This document shows, piece by piece, positions 16,926-25,603 of a stretch of 64,000 bases of DNA. Position numbers and translations under genes: made by a program. Position 1 is the first letter of the stretch, and the number at the start of each line of letters is the position of its first letter. Below the pieces are notes generated by a model, which saw only the letters and a list, made by a program, of their open reading frames with translations, made no database searches and was not told the DNA's origin. Source of the DNA: Verrucomicrobiota bacterium (GTDB taxonomy: Bacteria > Verrucomicrobiota > Verrucomicrobiia > Limisphaerales > VHCN01); the NCBI GenBank assembly GCA_016871675.1, contig VHCN01000002.1, positions 61,876-125,875 on the forward strand, written 5' to 3'.

Positions 16926-17825
16926 ATGAGCGTCCTCATCGTCGGCACCACCGCCCTCGACTCCATCAAGACTCCGAAAGCCGAGAACCCGCGCCTGCTC
17001 GGCGGCTCGGCCAGCCACGCGTCGGTCGCGGCGAGCTTCTTCTCGCCGGTGCGGCTCACGGGCATCGTGGGCGAGGATTTCCCGGAAAAATATGTCCGGC
17101 TCTATCGCAAGCACGGCATCGACCTCGCGGGATTGGAGCGCGCGCCCGGCAAGACGTTTCACTGGGCGGGCGAATACGAGGTGAACATGAACAACCGGCG
17201 CACGCTCGCGACGGAACTCGGCGTGATCACCGGGTTTTCGCCCAAGCTGCCCGCCGGCCACGACCAGACACCGTTCGTGCTGCTTGCGAATTTCGCGCCC
17301 GCCCTCCAGTTGCGCGTCATCGAGCAGGTGCGCCGGCCGAAGTTCCTCGTCGCCGACACGATGGACCTCTGGCTGGACATCGCGCTGAAGGACCTGCTGA
17401 AGGTGCTGCGCAAGGTGGACGCGCTCGTGCTCAACGACAGCGAGGCCCGCCAGCTCGCAGGCGAGGACAACGTGATCGCCGCGGCGAAGCGCATCCACAA
17501 GCTCGGGCCGCGATTCGTGATCGTGAAGAAGGGCGAGCACGGCTCGATCCTGAGCGGGCCGGGCGGGTTCTTCGTGGCGCCGGCGTATCCGTTGCACCGC
17601 GTGGTGGACCCCACGGGCGCGGGCGATTCGTTCGTCGGCGGCGTGATGGGCTACCTCGCGAGCCGGCGCGGGCCCGTGGAGGCGAACCTTCGGCGAGCGA
17701 TGCTTTACGGCGCGGTCGTGGCGTCGTTCTGCTGCGAGGGCTTCGGCCTGAACCGCACCACGCGCGTGACCCGCGCGCAAATCGAGTCGCGCTTCCTCGA
17801 ACTGGCGGGACTGGCGAGGATTTAG
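16926..17825 (+). CDS. PfkB-family carbohydrate/nucleoside kinase
   Basis: A ribokinase-like kinase of 299 residues. The C-terminal signature VVDPTGAGDSFVGGVMGYLAS contains the anion hole and catalytic aspartate (DPTGAGDSF). The N-terminal region LLGGSASHASVAASFF corresponds to the GG substrate-binding turn, and VLNDSEARQLAG is also typical. The substrate cannot be read from sequence; candidates are adenosine or a sugar. It follows yggS on the same strand after a gap containing a palindrome. The 197 bases downstream, up to the next stop at 18023, hold no gene that I can see. Confidence 0.88.
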   Translation: MSVLIVGTTALDSIKTPKAENPRLLGGSASHASVAASFFSPVRLTGIVGEDFPEKYVRLYRKHGIDLAGLERAPGKTFHWAGEYEVNMNNRRTLATELGVITGFSPKLPAGHDQTPFVLLANFAPALQLRVIEQVRRPKFLVADTMDLWLDIALKDLLKVLRKVDALVLNDSEARQLAGEDNVIAAAKRIHKLGPRFVIVKKGEHGSILSGPGGFFVAPAYPLHRVVDPTGAGDSFVGGVMGYLASRRGPVEANLRRAMLYGAVVASFCCEGFGLNRTTRVTRAQIESRFLELAGLARI

Positions 17826-18022
17826 GTGACGGAAACCCTGCCGTTTGACTTCGCGACAGGAAGGCCGGGAATGCCCGCGGTCGGCCCAACGCCCGGCACT
17901 CAGGAAGACGCCTCTTCGACGAAGGCGGGACGATCCTCGGCGCGGGTCCGGTCCGGCAGGGCCGGTTCCGTGTGCAGGTGCCCGGCGGGACAACACGCAA
18001 CCCACCGCAAGCCGGTGAGCGG

Positions 18023-20197
18023 TCAGTGGTTGAAGATGAACTCGAGCGAGTTCTGCAAGCTCCACGCGAGATCCTCGGCGCCCTGCCGGCGTGAGGGCGA
18101 GTCCTTGAGGAACTGCATCGCGATGGCCCGCTCGGACCCGGTTGGCGGGCGGCTGAACCACGTGAAGTAGAGTTCATCCACGAGCGCCGCGTCGTCGCGG
18201 ATCGTTCGCACGAGCCGGGCCACGGTGCCGGATTCGTGGGAGAGTTTGCGGTGGATGTCCGGCGAGTTGAGCAGATGCAGCACCTGCGCGATGCTCGCCT
18301 CCGTGTTGCGGTCGCACTCGCACGCGCTCATGCGCGACGGCCGGCCGAAGAGTTTCAGGAAGTAGTTCTGCACCTGGCTGTCCCACAACTGCACCGCGCG
18401 GACGCCGGGCGCGACGCCTTCAAATTTCTCCCCGACACCGGTCGTCTGGCTCACGGCGTCGAACAGCACTTCCGCGGGCAGCCGCTTGAAGAGCGCGCGC
18501 GAGTAGTTCTGCTCGTCGCGTTCGTTGGTCGCGTTGGGTTTCGACGAGAGCTGATACGTCCGGGACGCGGTCAGCGTGCGGATGATCTTCTTGAAGTCGA
18601 AGCTCGCGCCCTGCACGTCGCGGGCGAGCGCGTCGAGCAACTCCGGGTTGCTCGCCGGATTGGTCGCCCGCACGTCATCCACGGGTTCGACGAGACCGCG
18701 GCCGAAAAAGTGCGCGACGAGGCGGTTGGCGAGGTTGCGCGCGAACCACGGGTTGTCGGACGAGGTAAACCAGTCCGAGAGCACGCGGCGCCGGTCGCCC
18801 TCGGGCGCCTTGCCGGGCATCGTCGCCCCGAGCGCGTAAGGGTGGATGGGCTCGCCTGTGCGCGGGTGCCGCGCCTGCGGGTTGCCCTCCGCGAGGAGCG
18901 CGTCGCCGAGCGCGCCCTTGCGCACGCTGACTTGCGTGAAGAACGCGGCCATCCCCTGGTAATCAGCCTGGCTCCAGCGGTCGTAGGGATGATGGTGGCA
19001 CTCGGCGCACGCGATGCGCACGCCGAGGAAGCTCTGCGAAATCGAGTTGGCCATGTCCCCGGGTTTGGTGGCGACCTTGTAGAAGTGCCCGGCGGGCGCG
19101 TCGTCGAGCGGCCCCTCGGCGGTGAGCAACTCGCGCGCGACGCGGTCGAGCGGTTTGTTTGCCGCGAGCGAATCGCGGATCCACTTGAAGTAGGCGTAAG
19201 CCTCGCGCGGCTGGAGTTTGAGGCGGTCAACCTGCAGCACGTCGGCCCACTTGAGCGCCCAGTAGTCGGCGAACTCGGGCCGGTCGAGCAACGCCTCCAC
19301 GAGTCGCGCGCGTTTGTCGGTCCGGGCGTCGGCGAGGAACCGGCGGGCTTCCGCCGGCGTCGGCAAGGTGCCGATCACGTCGAGGTAGACGCGTCGCAGG
19401 AATTCCGGGTCGTCCGCAAGGCCCGAGGGCAGGACGTTCAGTTTCTTCAGTTGCGCGTCCACAAGCGCGTCGATGAAGTTGACCTGCGGCGGCGCGGTGA
19501 ATTCCTTCAACGCCGTGCCGCGCGGCACCATCGCGCGGAAGACGTCCACCTCCTCGCCGAAGCGCGCCATGACCGCGGCCTGCCCCGGAATCGAGCCCGT
19601 GGTCAGTTGCCCGTCGTCGTCCACTCTCACAAGGCCTTCGTTGTTCGAGTGGAAGAGCGCGAGCCGCGTGACGTCCTTCGTCGAGCCGTCGCTGTAGTTG
19701 GCCGTGACGCGAAGCTGCTGCGTCGCGCCCATGCCGAGCACGCGCTCCCGCGGCGCGATCTCGATGCGCGCGACACGCGGGGCATCCGCGCGGCCAAACG
19801 GCGCACCCGCGGCAATCCAGTCGCGGATGAGTTGAAACTCCGACGTGCCCTGCGCGATGCGCCCGCCGCCGCCGTGCGGGACGATGCCCGCGGCCTTGAG
19901 CAGGAACAGACTCGTGTCCGGCGCGGCCGGTGACACGCGGCGGCCGCGTCCTTCGCGAACCAGCGCGGCGTGATCGCCCTTCGGGTCGAAACCGAACACG
20001 GAAAGCTTGAAGCCGTTCTGCCCCTCCGCCTTGCCGTGGCAACCGGACGAATTGCATCCGTAGCGCGACAGTAACGGCTCGATGTCGTTGACGAAGTGAA
20101 ACTCGCGCGCCGGGGACGCGCCCGAGGCAGTCGCCGGGTCCAGACACACGCGCGCGCAAAGGGCGAGGGCGACCAGGGCAGGCGCGAACTTGGTCAT
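18023..20197 (-). CDS. Secreted DUF1549/DUF1553 (PSD1-type) cytochrome-like protein
   Basis: Large secreted protein of a type amplified in Verrucomicrobiota and Planctomycetota. After a signal peptide (MTKFAPALVALALCARVCL) comes a cytochrome c-like segment with CNSSGCH, then a bacterial Ig-like stretch (LRVTANYSDGSTKDVTRLA). DUF1549 follows, starting near VNFIDALVDAQLKKLNVLPSG and containing CAECHHHPYDRW (a CxxCH). DUF1553 closes the protein with NPWFARNLANRLVAHFFGRGLVEP and LLNSPDIHRKLS. ATG 20197 is chosen because the signal peptide starts there; the frame is open further upstream. The biochemical role of these proteins is unknown. 724 residues. Confidence 0.9.
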   Translation of the reverse strand: MTKFAPALVALALCARVCLDPATASGASPAREFHFVNDIEPLLSRYGCNSSGCHGKAEGQNGFKLSVFGFDPKGDHAALVREGRGRRVSPAAPDTSLFLLKAAGIVPHGGGGRIAQGTSEFQLIRDWIAAGAPFGRADAPRVARIEIAPRERVLGMGATQQLRVTANYSDGSTKDVTRLALFHSNNEGLVRVDDDGQLTTGSIPGQAAVMARFGEEVDVFRAMVPRGTALKEFTAPPQVNFIDALVDAQLKKLNVLPSGLADDPEFLRRVYLDVIGTLPTPAEARRFLADARTDKRARLVEALLDRPEFADYWALKWADVLQVDRLKLQPREAYAYFKWIRDSLAANKPLDRVARELLTAEGPLDDAPAGHFYKVATKPGDMANSISQSFLGVRIACAECHHHPYDRWSQADYQGMAAFFTQVSVRKGALGDALLAEGNPQARHPRTGEPIHPYALGATMPGKAPEGDRRRVLSDWFTSSDNPWFARNLANRLVAHFFGRGLVEPVDDVRATNPASNPELLDALARDVQGASFDFKKIIRTLTASRTYQLSSKPNATNERDEQNYSRALFKRLPAEVLFDAVSQTTGVGEKFEGVAPGVRAVQLWDSQVQNYFLKLFGRPSRMSACECDRNTEASIAQVLHLLNSPDIHRKLSHESGTVARLVRTIRDDAALVDELYFTWFSRPPTGSERAIAMQFLKDSPSRRQGAEDLAWSLQNSLEFIFNH

Positions 20198-20410
20198 GGA
20201 TTGGATTCGTGGCGCCGGTAGTTCGAACAAGGGCGCGCGCCGATGTGTCAGACGCAACCACGCGCCGGCGGCTTCAGAGTGAAGGCAGTGGCGCGAATCG
20301 CGCCGGCCAATCCGCGTGAGGGTTTTCGCAAGCGACGTCAAGCCCGACGAGGAGCACTGGCGCCTTGGGTTCGCTGTGTGAGCCGGCAGGCGCAGGGCTC
20401 GTTGGAATGC

Positions 20411-20438
20411 AAAACAGCCGCCCGGGCGGGCGGCTGTT
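20411..20438 (-). terminator. Intrinsic terminator of the peroxiredoxin gene
   Basis: AACAGCCGCCC (20413-20423) pairs with GGGCGGCTGTT (20428-20438), 11 perfect base pairs around a four-base loop. On the minus strand it is followed by a short T run (TTTTGC). It lies about 30 bases after the minus-strand stop at 20470. Confidence 0.8.
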
Positions 20439-20469
20439 CGCGGTTGAAGTCGTTTGAAATGCTGCGCGC

Positions 20470-21012
20470 CTATTTCTTCTCGGCCACGCCGAGTTCTTTC
20501 AACTTGGCGGCGACGTCCGCTCCGTGCTGGGCCGCCTTTACCGAACGATCCACGTGCAGGATTTTTCCGTCCTTGCCGATGTAGAACGTCACGCGGCCGG
20601 GGCCCCGGCCCTGATCGTTGATGAGCCCGTAAGCCTTCGCGGTGTCCTTGGACGCGTCGCTGAGGATCGGGTAATCCAGCCCGAGCGATTGCGCAAAGGC
20701 CTTGTTGCCCTTCTCGCCGTCCATCGCGTCGCAGCTCGCGGTGAAGTAGGCCACGTCGAACTTCCGGATGGCATCGCCGCTCTCACGGAGCGACTTGCAT
20801 TCGGCCGTTCAGCCACCGGTGAAGGCTTTCGGGAACCACGCCACCACAACGGCCTTCTTGCCCTTGAAGTCGGCGAGCTTGTAAGTCTTGCCATCACTGC
20901 CGGGCAGGCTGAAGTCCGGCGCGACGTCGCCGGCCTTGAGATCAGCCGCGGCGGTGTCGGTCATGCCCGCGGCCAAGGCAGCCGCGCACAGGGAGGAGAG
21001 GAGGAGTTTCAT
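20470..21012 (-). CDS. Exported peroxiredoxin with in-frame TGA (selenocysteine) at the peroxidatic position
   Basis: A single frame runs from ATG 21012 to TAG 20470 with one internal TGA at 20809-20811. Reading TGA as selenocysteine (U) gives 180 residues. Residues 1-23 are a signal peptide ([16 protein letters not shown]). The thioredoxin-fold peroxiredoxin follows: [29 protein letters not shown], then [11 protein letters not shown]68[32 protein letters not shown] and a normal end ([16 protein letters not shown]). U68 falls exactly where the family has its peroxidatic cysteine (FTxGC), with C72 and C94 as possible resolving cysteines. Homology continues without a gap across the TGA, and a SECIS-like hairpin follows it. 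A nonsense mutation or base error is the alternative. It would reduce peroxides in the periplasm. Confidence 0.85.
20776..20811 (-). promoter_or_regulatory. Candidate bacterial SECIS element just after the in-frame TGA
   Basis: In the mRNA, nucleotides 15-21 after UGA (GUCGCUC) pair with nucleotides 27-33 (GAGCGGC), seven base pairs with one G-U, closing a five-base loop CGUGA at nucleotides 22-26. Bacterial SECIS hairpins lie in the coding region right after UGA, with a small apical loop carrying an early G (often GU) roughly 16-37 bases downstream. This hairpin meets those rules. Pairing is by eye, not folded. Confidence 0.65.
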
Positions 21013-21540
21013 GTTGGGATTCTGACGGATGATTCCCCGGGTCGCTTCATTGCTCCGGGCGGGCGGGCGAGTTGTTGCAGGGCGGCTCCGGTGCGTCAAG
21101 GCCGAAGCCTGCCGGCGAGAAGTTGCCTGTTGACTTCGCCGTGGCTGAACACAAGATGTCCGCATCGTCGAAGAACCCCGACGATTCCAATGCCCAGAAC
21201 GAACGGCATCTTCAAGACAGGCTGTGTGTCGCCGCGATTTGCCCGCGAGCGATTCGCACGCTCCTTGACTGCCCGCTCAACCCACCGCGCCGCGGCCGGC
21301 GCGATGCTTCGCCAGCCCCACGCACTCCCATGATGATGCCACGCCCCGCCCGCACGCCCGACACCTCACCCCTCCAGCGTCCGCCCTGTTCGCCGTGACC
21401 GCGGCTCCCTTGCCGAACCGAAACTTTGAACTGAATTCCACGGCCGTTCCCCGTGAACGCCGTCGAGTGATAAATCGTTGACCACCCCGACCCGTTTCTG
21501 ACGAACTCCCCGCTCCCTGAAAAGGGACCCAACCCGACCG
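21013..21540. other. Divergent intergenic region between peroxiredoxin and SNF2 genes
   Basis: These 528 bases separate two divergently read genes and must hold both promoters. No convincing -35/-10 pair, RNA gene or remnant was recognised. The only repeat seen is one copy of the word AACTTTGAAC (21422-21431), also found before cmk. The short open frames here have no recognisable protein pattern. Confidence 0.5.
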
Positions 21541-24500
21541 ATGCCCCGACCCGCCCGAAAAACCGAAGCCCCGACCCCGCGCGCCGCCGCCGCCAAATAC
21601 GACGCGCATCACAAGGTGCTCACGCAAACCTACGGCGCCCTCGCCGACCTGCGCCGCGAGCTTTCCGACAGCCGGACCGCGGTGGCGGAACGCAGCCAGT
21701 TGCTGCAGATCTTCTCGACCTGCGGCGACTCGCAGCGCGCGTGGCTGTTGCTCGAGGATTATTTCGAGAAGCTCTCGCTCTCGCGCCGCGACTTTATCGG
21801 CGACGACTGGTGGCCCCGGCTGCTGGCGGCCAGCGGCGCGCTGCGACTCGAGGAACTCGCGCACCTCTTCCTCCGCGCCAAGCGCTCGCTGCCGAACGAG
21901 CTCGCGCCCCACGCCAACTTCGACCGCTTCGCGGAAGCCGAGCAGGTCGAGCAGGACAAGGAACTCATCGCACGCCTCGAACGCTGGGTGTTCCCGCCCG
22001 CGCCCGAGCATCTGGATGGTCCGCGAGCGGCGTTGCGCGTGGTTTGCAAGCCGGAGTTCGCGCCCGACTGCGCGCACCTGCGCCGCTTCGCCGTGGAATT
22101 CCACCTGTTCCGCCCGCGCACCGGCGAAAGGGAGAAGTCCATCCCCGAACTGGCCGAGCTGGTCACGCGCGCGACGCACGAGCAGGAACTCTTCTCGCCC
22201 GCCGACTGGGAATTCATCCAGTGGCTCGCCGAGACCTACAAGGACCGCGGCGACGAACCGATGTCACTCGTCGGGCTCGAATTGCTCCAGTGGCTTGCGC
22301 GCTGGGGACACGAGCCGCGGCTCGAGGTGCCGAATGAACCCGCGCACTTTGCATTTCACGGGCAGATGGCCGAGCTCAAGCCGCATCTGCAAAACGGCGA
22401 CGCCGAGCTCGCCTTCACCCACCGGCTCGCGATGCCCGATGGCACGTTCACTCCGATGCGCGAAGTCCGCTTCTTTGCCGGCAGGCCCGCGCTCGCGCTG
22501 GTCGGCAGCACTTTTTATCTGCTGCGCAACGCGCCCGCCGCCGATTTGTTCGAATCGTGGGTTGCCAAGGCCGCGCTGCCCGTGCGGCAACTGAGCCACC
22601 GGTTCCTGATGAACCTCCGCCGCACGCAGTCGAGCAACGGCGTCGACTGGGACCAGCTTTGCACCGCGCACACCGCGGTGCCGCATTTTGTCTTCGAGCT
22701 CGCCGACGAAAACGTGCGCCTGCGCCTGCTCGCCGTGAGCGAGCGCGACGCCACCACCTGGCACTGGACGGGCCACGAGTGGCAGCTCGACAAGCCCGGC
22801 GCGAAGTCCAACGGCAAGCCGGAAATCCTCGACGACCCGCGCCTCGAACCCGCGACCGCGTGGTTGCGCAAGCTGGACTGGTTCACGCCCGAGCCCGGCT
22901 TGTGGGTCGGCGACGCGAACGAGAATTTCCTCGGCCAGCTCGCGAACGCCTGGCCGCACCGGCCCGACGGCGTCGAATTCCTCGGCAATCCCGCCTTCCA
23001 GCGGCTCTTCCTCCAGCCGCGAACGCTCAAGCCGATGATCATCGTCAAGGGCAGCGGCATCGACTGGTTCAGCGTCTCCGCCGAGTGGGAGCAGGAAGGC
23101 ATGAAGCTCTCGAAGGCCGACCTCGAACGACTCGCCGCGGCGACGGGCCGCTTCGTGAAGCTGCCCGACAGCGGGTGGGTCGAACTGGACACCGCGGCGG
23201 TGCAGGGCGCGCACGAGGCGCTGGCCGACCTCGGCCTCGAAACCCTCAGCCCGCTCGCGCAGAAGGTCCCGCTCGAAACCGCCGCCCGGCTGGACGGCTC
23301 CGCGCTCGACAAGCTCGGCGAGACCGACGCCGCCCTCGCCTTGCGGGAGAAGCTCGCGAACTTCAAGGGCATCGAATCCACCGAACTGCCCGCCCGCATC
23401 TACGCCGAGTTGCGCCCCTACCAGAAGGAGGGCTTCGACTTCCTCTGCCACCTCACGCGCCTGCGCATGGGCGGCATCCTCGCCGACGACATGGGCCTGG
23501 GCAAAACGCTGCAAACCCTCTCGTGGCTCGCGTGGCTTTACGAGCAGCACCCGAAAAAACCCAAGCCCGCGCTGGTCATCTGCCCCGCGTCCGTATTGCA
23601 CAACTGGAAGCGCGAGGCCGAGCGCTTCACGCCGCACCTCAAGGTCCTCGTGCTCCAGAGCGGCGCCGCGCGGCACAACCTCCGCAAGCAGATTCCCGAG
23701 CACGACATCATCGTCACCAACTACGCGCTGCTGCGGCGCGACCTCGAGGAGTTGCAGAAGTTCCCCTTCCGCGTCGTCGTGCTCGACGAGGCGCAGTTCA
23801 TCAAGAACCCCGCCGCGCAGATCACGCAGTCCGTCAAGCAGCTCAAGGCCGACCAGCGCCTCGCCCTCACCGGCACGCCGCTCGAAAACAAGCTGCTCGA
23901 CCTGTGGAGCATCGTGGACTTCGTCGAGCCCGATTACCTCGGCGACGAGGAACACTTCCACGCCACCTACGAGCCGAAGGGCGAGGGCGAGGAGGCCATC
24001 AGCGCGACGCGCATCGCCCGGCGCCGGCTTTCCGCGCGGCTGCGTCCGCTGCTGCTGCGCCGCATGAAGAAACAGGTCGCCAAGGACCTGCCCGACCGCA
24101 TCGAGCAGCGCCGCGATTGCGAGCTCAACGAGGGCCAGCGCAAACTCTACCTCGCCGAACTGCGCCGCAGCCGCGAGCAGGTCATGCGCACCGTCGCCGA
24201 GAAGGGCATCGGGCGGAGCAAGATTCACGTCCTCGCCGCGCTCACGCGACTCCGGCAGATCTGCTGCCACCCGACGCTTGTCGGCAACGACTCCGCGAGC
24301 GGCAAGACCGAGACGCTCTTCGAACTGCTCGAGCCGCTGATCGAGGAAGGGCAGAAGGTGCTCGTCTTCTCGCAGTTCGTTCAGATGCTGAAACTGCTCG
24401 AGGTCGAATGCAAACAACGCGGCATCGGCACGCACCTGCTCTCGGGCGAGACCAAGGGCCGGCAGGACGTCGTGCAGGCGTTTCAGGACGACCCGAATCC

Positions 24501-24804
24501 CGCGGTGTTTCTGCTCTCGCTCCGCGCCGCGGGCACGGGGCTCAACCTGACCACCGCGAGCTACGTGGTGCTTTACGACCCCTGGTGGAATCCCGCCGTC
24601 GAGGCGCAGGCCATCGACCGCTCGCATCGCATCGGACAGACCCGCGCCGTCAACGCCTACCGCCTCATCGCGCCTGGCACCGTCGAGGAAAAAATCTGGG
24701 ACCTCCAGCAGCGCAAGGCGCAGACCATCGCCGATGTGCTCGGCGAGGAAGGCTTCGCCAAGAGCCTCACGCAAACCGACCTCGAATACCTGTTCAGCGA
24801 CTGA
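21541..24804 (+). CDS. SNF2/HepA-type DEAD-like ATPase
   Basis: A 1087-residue Swi2/Snf2-family DNA translocase. The first 600 residues are a poorly conserved helical and beta N-terminal region. The motor begins near PYQKEGFDFLCHL with Walker A as DDMGLGKTLQTLSW (about 649-662), Walker B as VVLDEAQFIKN (near 748), then LTGTPLENKLLDLWS. The second RecA lobe has KVLVFSQFVQML, LSGETKGRQ, LLSLRAAGTGLNL, DPWWNPAVEAQAIDRSHRIGQ. These are the standard SNF2 motifs in order. Bacterial members are linked to remodelling of nucleoprotein or RNA polymerase complexes; the exact role here is not known. A stand-alone gene. Confidence 0.93.
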   Translation: MPRPARKTEAPTPRAAAAKYDAHHKVLTQTYGALADLRRELSDSRTAVAERSQLLQIFSTCGDSQRAWLLLEDYFEKLSLSRRDFIGDDWWPRLLAASGALRLEELAHLFLRAKRSLPNELAPHANFDRFAEAEQVEQDKELIARLERWVFPPAPEHLDGPRAALRVVCKPEFAPDCAHLRRFAVEFHLFRPRTGEREKSIPELAELVTRATHEQELFSPADWEFIQWLAETYKDRGDEPMSLVGLELLQWLARWGHEPRLEVPNEPAHFAFHGQMAELKPHLQNGDAELAFTHRLAMPDGTFTPMREVRFFAGRPALALVGSTFYLLRNAPAADLFESWVAKAALPVRQLSHRFLMNLRRTQSSNGVDWDQLCTAHTAVPHFVFELADENVRLRLLAVSERDATTWHWTGHEWQLDKPGAKSNGKPEILDDPRLEPATAWLRKLDWFTPEPGLWVGDANENFLGQLANAWPHRPDGVEFLGNPAFQRLFLQPRTLKPMIIVKGSGIDWFSVSAEWEQEGMKLSKADLERLAAATGRFVKLPDSGWVELDTAAVQGAHEALADLGLETLSPLAQKVPLETAARLDGSALDKLGETDAALALREKLANFKGIESTELPARIYAELRPYQKEGFDFLCHLTRLRMGGILADDMGLGKTLQTLSWLAWLYEQHPKKPKPALVICPASVLHNWKREAERFTPHLKVLVLQSGAARHNLRKQIPEHDIIVTNYALLRRDLEELQKFPFRVVVLDEAQFIKNPAAQITQSVKQLKADQRLALTGTPLENKLLDLWSIVDFVEPDYLGDEEHFHATYEPKGEGEEAISATRIARRRLSARLRPLLLRRMKKQVAKDLPDRIEQRRDCELNEGQRKLYLAELRRSREQVMRTVAEKGIGRSKIHVLAALTRLRQICCHPTLVGNDSASGKTETLFELLEPLIEEGQKVLVFSQFVQMLKLLEVECKQRGIGTHLLSGETKGRQDVVQAFQDDPNPAVFLLSLRAAGTGLNLTTASYVVLYDPWWNPAVEAQAIDRSHRIGQTRAVNAYRLIAPGTVEEKIWDLQQRKAQTIADVLGEEGFAKSLTQTDLEYLFSD

Positions 24805-24846
24805 CCGGGGCGGGGTCGGCGCAGCCGTCGGGAAGCGCGGACAGCC

Positions 24847-25500
24847 TCACAGGATTCCGTATTTGCGGAACACCTCGCCCATCGGCACGCCACGCGCCAG
24901 TTCCTCGCGGGCGATGTTCTCGCCGGAGACTTTGTCCAGTGCGCGCCGGATGGTCTCGTCCGCGGCTTCAGCCGGGATGATGACCACGCCGTCCTCGTCG
25001 CCGAGCACGAAGTCCCCCGCCCGCGCGCGCACGCCCGCGATGGTGACGGGTTCGCCGATCGCCACGACATCGAGCCGGCCCTTGCTGTCCGCGGGATGCA
25101 AGCCGAGGCCGAACACGGGGAAGCCCAGCTCGCGGATCTTCCACATGTCGCGCGCGGCGGCGGTCATCACCACGCCGCGCACGCCCTTGGCCATGCACGC
25201 CGTGGTGAGCAGTTCGCCCCAGAACGCGCTGCCGCAATCGTCGCCCGCGTCCACCACGAACACGTCACCCGCGCGCATCGCATCCACGGCGGCAATCTCC
25301 AGCTTGTAAGGCTCGGCGGGGATTTCAGTGACGGCTTTCGCTCGTGCGGGAAAGACGCGTCCGGCGACGTGGCGCGCGGGCGTGAGCGGCCGCACCTGGC
25401 CGCCGAGCGACTGATGCCGGAAGCCAAGCGCATCGAGCACATCGCACACGACGCCGGTGTAAAGGCGTGAAAGCTGGTCAATCTGTCCGGCGGGGCTCAT
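24847..25500 (-). CDS. RraA-like / demethylmenaquinone methyltransferase-fold family protein
   Basis: The protein belongs to the RraA-like family, which includes RNase E regulators and 4-hydroxy-4-methyl-2-oxoglutarate/oxaloacetate aldolases. Key stretches are YTGVVCDVLDALG, AGDVFVVDAGDDCGSAFWGELL (metal/substrate loop), GVRGVVMTAAARDM and GDFVLGDEDGVVIIP. The start at ATG 25500 gives 217 residues. The frame extends 15 codons further but without a better start. The C-terminal tail (REELARGVPMGEVFRKYGIL) is that of the aldolase-like branch, which makes an enzyme more likely than an RNase regulator. It is tail-to-tail with the SNF2 gene. Confidence 0.8.
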   Translation of the reverse strand: MSPAGQIDQLSRLYTGVVCDVLDALGFRHQSLGGQVRPLTPARHVAGRVFPARAKAVTEIPAEPYKLEIAAVDAMRAGDVFVVDAGDDCGSAFWGELLTTACMAKGVRGVVMTAAARDMWKIRELGFPVFGLGLHPADSKGRLDVVAIGEPVTIAGVRARAGDFVLGDEDGVVIIPAEAADETIRRALDKVSGENIAREELARGVPMGEVFRKYGIL

Positions 25501-25603
25501 GGCGCGCGCGAGCCTACCCGCGCCGGAGCGAACCTCAAGGTTCAAAGCTCGCCGGCTTCACATCGCGTCCCGCCCGTGCCCGAACGGGCGGAGAGCCGCG
25601 CCT

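Noticed and set aside
15429..18161. Very long minus-strand frame crossing yggS and the PfkB kinase
   Set aside because: It is the antisense of two recognised genes with shadow amino acid use.
20470..20754. Reading the peroxiredoxin 3' half as a separate gene starting at GTG 20754
   Set aside because: This would begin in the middle of the thioredoxin fold and lose the signal peptide and active site; continuous homology through the TGA fits one gene better.
21127..21155. TTGACT...AAGATG as a sigma-70 promoter before the SNF2 gene
   Set aside because: The -10 match is poor (two of six) and the position is nearly 400 bases from the start.
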